Assembly (NCBI GenBank): GCA_902796695.1
Contig: CADBQE010000030.1
Span: forward strand, 1-6,676
Reading direction: 5' to 3'
DNA from: an uncultured Lachnospiraceae bacterium
Lineage (GTDB): Bacteria; Bacillota; Clostridia; Lachnospirales; Lachnospiraceae
Length of the DNA stretch: 6,676 nt
The position numbers and the translations under genes are program-made. Below, in pieces: positions 5,494 through 6,676 of the stretch. The notes under the pieces are model-generated. The model did not search any database. It worked only from the letters and a program-made list of their open reading frames with translations, and was not told the origin of the DNA. Each line of letters begins with the position of its first letter. Position 1 is the stretch's first letter.

Positions 5494-5531
5494 GGGTGAT
5501 AAGTTGCTGGGACTTATCACCCACCTTTTTT
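5494..5531 (+). terminator. Rho-independent terminator
   Basis: GGGTGATAAGT (5494-5504) pairs perfectly with ACTTATCACCC (5512-5522) around a 7-nt loop, and six T follow at 5526-5531. It is the second hairpin after proS, about 165 bp past the stop, so it is either a tandem terminator or the end of a short independent transcript. Confidence 0.65.
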
Positions 5532-5565
5532 GTGCGGAGAAAAGACGCGGACCGATAACGAAAAA

Positions 5566-5594
5566 GGTGACAAAGGAACCGTCCCCCTGTCACA
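5566..5594 (-). repeat. 29-nt palindromic repeat, copy 4 (inverted)
   Basis: The inner 27 bases (5567-5593) are identical to copies 1 and 3 read on the minus strand. The outermost bases do not pair here. Five A at 5561-5565 give a T-run after the repeat on the minus strand, the same polarity as in the other copies. Confidence 0.85.
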
Positions 5595-5711
5595 TTAACA
5601 CAATAATCGGGGGTTCCGGCACAATTCTGTTGAAAAAATGTAATATATATGATAGGCTAAAATCGAAACGGGATGTGCAGTTCATATATCGTATCACTGA
5701 AAGGAGGGAAA

Positions 5712-6509
5712 ATGAGAAAAAGAATAGCCCTGCTGCTGGGTGCCGTACTCGTGATCGGTGCAGCGTTCTTCACTGTCAGATCCATGTCCGGAGAGAATGT
5801 CGACCGGATAGCTGACGAGATGCTGAAAGCGCTGCATGAGCAGGGGTTTGCCCAGGTACAGGAAGTCAGCATCAAGGATAAGGAGGTCTGTTTTACGGCA
5901 AAATATGACCCGGATGAAGTTCCGAACTGGAAGCGGACATTCCTTCTGAGTGCGGAAAGGACCGAAGCGCGGAATCAGGCAGTCCGTCACGCGGGCGCGT
6001 TCCGCGAGATCACGTCAATGAGACAGGTCATCCTGGATACGGCCGGGAAAACGGTCTATGACACCAGTCTGGCAGATTTCTGGAAGATTCCGGATGGCAA
6101 TCCGGATTCCGTCCGGATCAGGGAAAACAAGAGCACCTATACGAAAGAGGAAACCGCGGCTGCGCTGCGGGAGGAACTGACCCGGAACGGGATCCCGCTG
6201 GAAGTCAGGGAATGCGGCAGCTATGTGCTGGGCGGATATCTGGCGGAACTGGTTTTCCGGAATGACGGCGGTCAGGAGCCGGATCTGCAGGCGATCAATA
6301 CGGCCGTTGAAAACTGTCTGACGGCAGTGGATGCCGTCAACCGGGCCGGATACAGTATCGGAGCGTATCAGATCGAGGTTCGGCCGGCAGACGGCGCGGA
6401 CCCGCTTTACGTTCTGACTGCGGATCTGATCTTCCGCGATTTTCGCCGGTGGCAGGATCCGTCGCTGGGAAATGAATCCCGGACGGGCGGCGGTCCCAAA
6501 ATGCCGTGA
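5712..6509 (+). CDS. Membrane-anchored protein of unknown family with two similar halves
   Basis: A 265-aa protein. Residues 1-4 are basic and 5-22 hydrophobic: an uncleaved anchor or signal peptide without a lipobox cysteine, so the rest should lie outside the membrane. Two regions of similar layout follow. Residues 29-123 and 143-244 each run helix, strand, long helix, strand hairpin. They begin with amphipathic helices (VDRIADEMLKALHEQG and KEETAAALREELTRNG) and end in TSLADF and TADLIFRDF. This suggests an internal duplication. No enzyme motif is visible. AAGGAGGG (5701-5708) decides the start at 5712, with short spacing; the open frame upstream has no ribosome binding site. Arginine codons are 11 CGG, 7 AGA/AGG, 3 CGC and 1 CGT, unlike proS, so the gene may be transferred or weakly expressed. 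It stands alone between terminators. Confidence 0.8.
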   Translation: MRKRIALLLGAVLVIGAAFFTVRSMSGENVDRIADEMLKALHEQGFAQVQEVSIKDKEVCFTAKYDPDEVPNWKRTFLLSAERTEARNQAVRHAGAFREITSMRQVILDTAGKTVYDTSLADFWKIPDGNPDSVRIRENKSTYTKEETAAALREELTRNGIPLEVRECGSYVLGGYLAELVFRNDGGQEPDLQAINTAVENCLTAVDAVNRAGYSIGAYQIEVRPADGADPLYVLTADLIFRDFRRWQDPSLGNESRTGGGPKMP

Positions 6510-6550
6510 TATTCCGTATGGCATTCAGTGCAAATACCTGACAGCTGTAA

Positions 6551-6582
6551 AAAGGAGAGCGGCCGGACAGTCGCTCTCTTTT
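6551..6582. terminator. Bidirectional terminator
   Basis: Bases 6551-6561 pair with 6572-6582 (core GAGAGCG with CGCTCTC) around a 10-nt loop. The + strand has four T at 6579-6582, and the minus strand has five T (6553-6549). It lies 41 bp past the stop of the upstream gene and would also end a minus-strand transcript coming from the right. Confidence 0.7.
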
Positions 6583-6609
6583 ATGTATTTGCCGGCCGTA
6601 TCCCGGCTC

Positions 6610-6676
6610 TTATCTTATCGTGCATTCCAATTCGTACCCCGCAGTCACGCTCTTCGAGAACACATATTTCCCGGCG
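6610..6676 (-). CDS. Possible C-terminal end of a minus-strand gene, partial
   Basis: On the minus strand a frame enters from the window edge and ends at TAA (6612-6610). The last 21 residues are AGKYVFSKSVTAGYELECTI plus R. Codon choice is GC-rich at third positions, and the frame stops 27 bases before a hairpin with a good minus-strand T-run, as a gene end should. A second minus-strand frame is also open over this short stretch but runs into the terminator. Too little is visible to name a product. Confidence 0.4.
   Translation of the reverse strand, partial: AGKYVFSKSVTAGYELECTIR

Larger units (their letters stand above)
5330..5711. other. 382-bp intergenic region without a credible gene
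   Basis: It contains the proS terminator (5364-5396), a small hairpin GTTGCC (5446-5451) with GGCAAC (5459-5464), a second terminator (5494-5531), the inverted copy of the 29-nt repeat (5566-5594), and an AT-rich stretch (5625-5663) with TTGAAA at 5630 but no well-spaced -10 box. A + strand reading frame through it crosses the terminator and the repeat and has no good ribosome binding site, so I do not call it. On the minus strand TATAAT (5486-5481) precedes AGGAGGGG, but only about 20 codons follow. Confidence 0.6.

Noticed and set aside
5441..5815. + strand frame of 124 codons in the gap after proS
   Set aside because: It crosses a strong terminator and the inverted repeat copy and overlaps the next gene out of frame; composition is not coding-like.
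1..6676. Genome-wide reassignment of TAG as a sense codon
   Set aside because: Two genes in the window, the regulator and nth itself, end naturally at TAG at the expected protein lengths.

Overview
The window looks like a chromosomal segment of a fairly GC-rich Clostridia-type Firmicute, probably a gut or rumen lineage. The grounds are the sigma-A style promoters (four with exact 17-bp spacers), strong AGGAGG-like ribosome binding sites, a DtxR/MntR-type regulator, a short archaeal/eukaryotic-type prolyl-tRNA synthetase, and small basic single-pass membrane proteins. This is inferred from protein character; no species can be named.

Left part (1-933): the 3' end of a gene on the + strand encodes a PATEP-repeat linker followed by a YkuD-type L,D-transpeptidase domain. 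The gap after it holds three copies of an oriented 29-nt palindromic repeat and an unrelated GC-rich palindrome. A fourth copy of the 29-nt repeat lies about 4.7 kb away, inverted, in the other large gap.

Middle left (934-1925): two minus-strand genes, each with its own good promoter. They are a short DtxR/MntR-family metal-dependent repressor with a DtxR-like (Met/Cys/Glu/His) metal site, and a CYTH-domain phosphatase. A divergent spacer separates the CYTH gene from nth.

Middle (1925-5329): all on the + strand. First comes an otherwise complete endonuclease III gene (nth) cut by an in-frame TAG at codon 32. A promoter embedded in the last codons of nth drives a 42-aa membrane protein and trmL (tRNA wobble 2'-O-methyltransferase). 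A further promoter precedes a 126-aa single-pass membrane protein, and then proS. trmL and proS are both translation genes.

Right part (5330-6676): a 382-bp gap with two hairpin terminators (the first with a competing alternative hairpin) and the inverted repeat copy. It is followed by a 265-aa membrane-anchored protein of no recognised family. This protein seems to be built of two similar alpha-beta-alpha-beta halves and uses arginine codons very differently from proS. A bidirectional terminator then separates it from what may be the tail of a minus-strand gene running off the window.

No CRISPR array, tRNA, rRNA, transposase gene or clear new multi-gene system is visible. The most notable items are the amber-interrupted nth, the strand-asymmetric palindromic repeat family, the three-segment switch-like structure after proS, and the duplicated-domain unknown protein.
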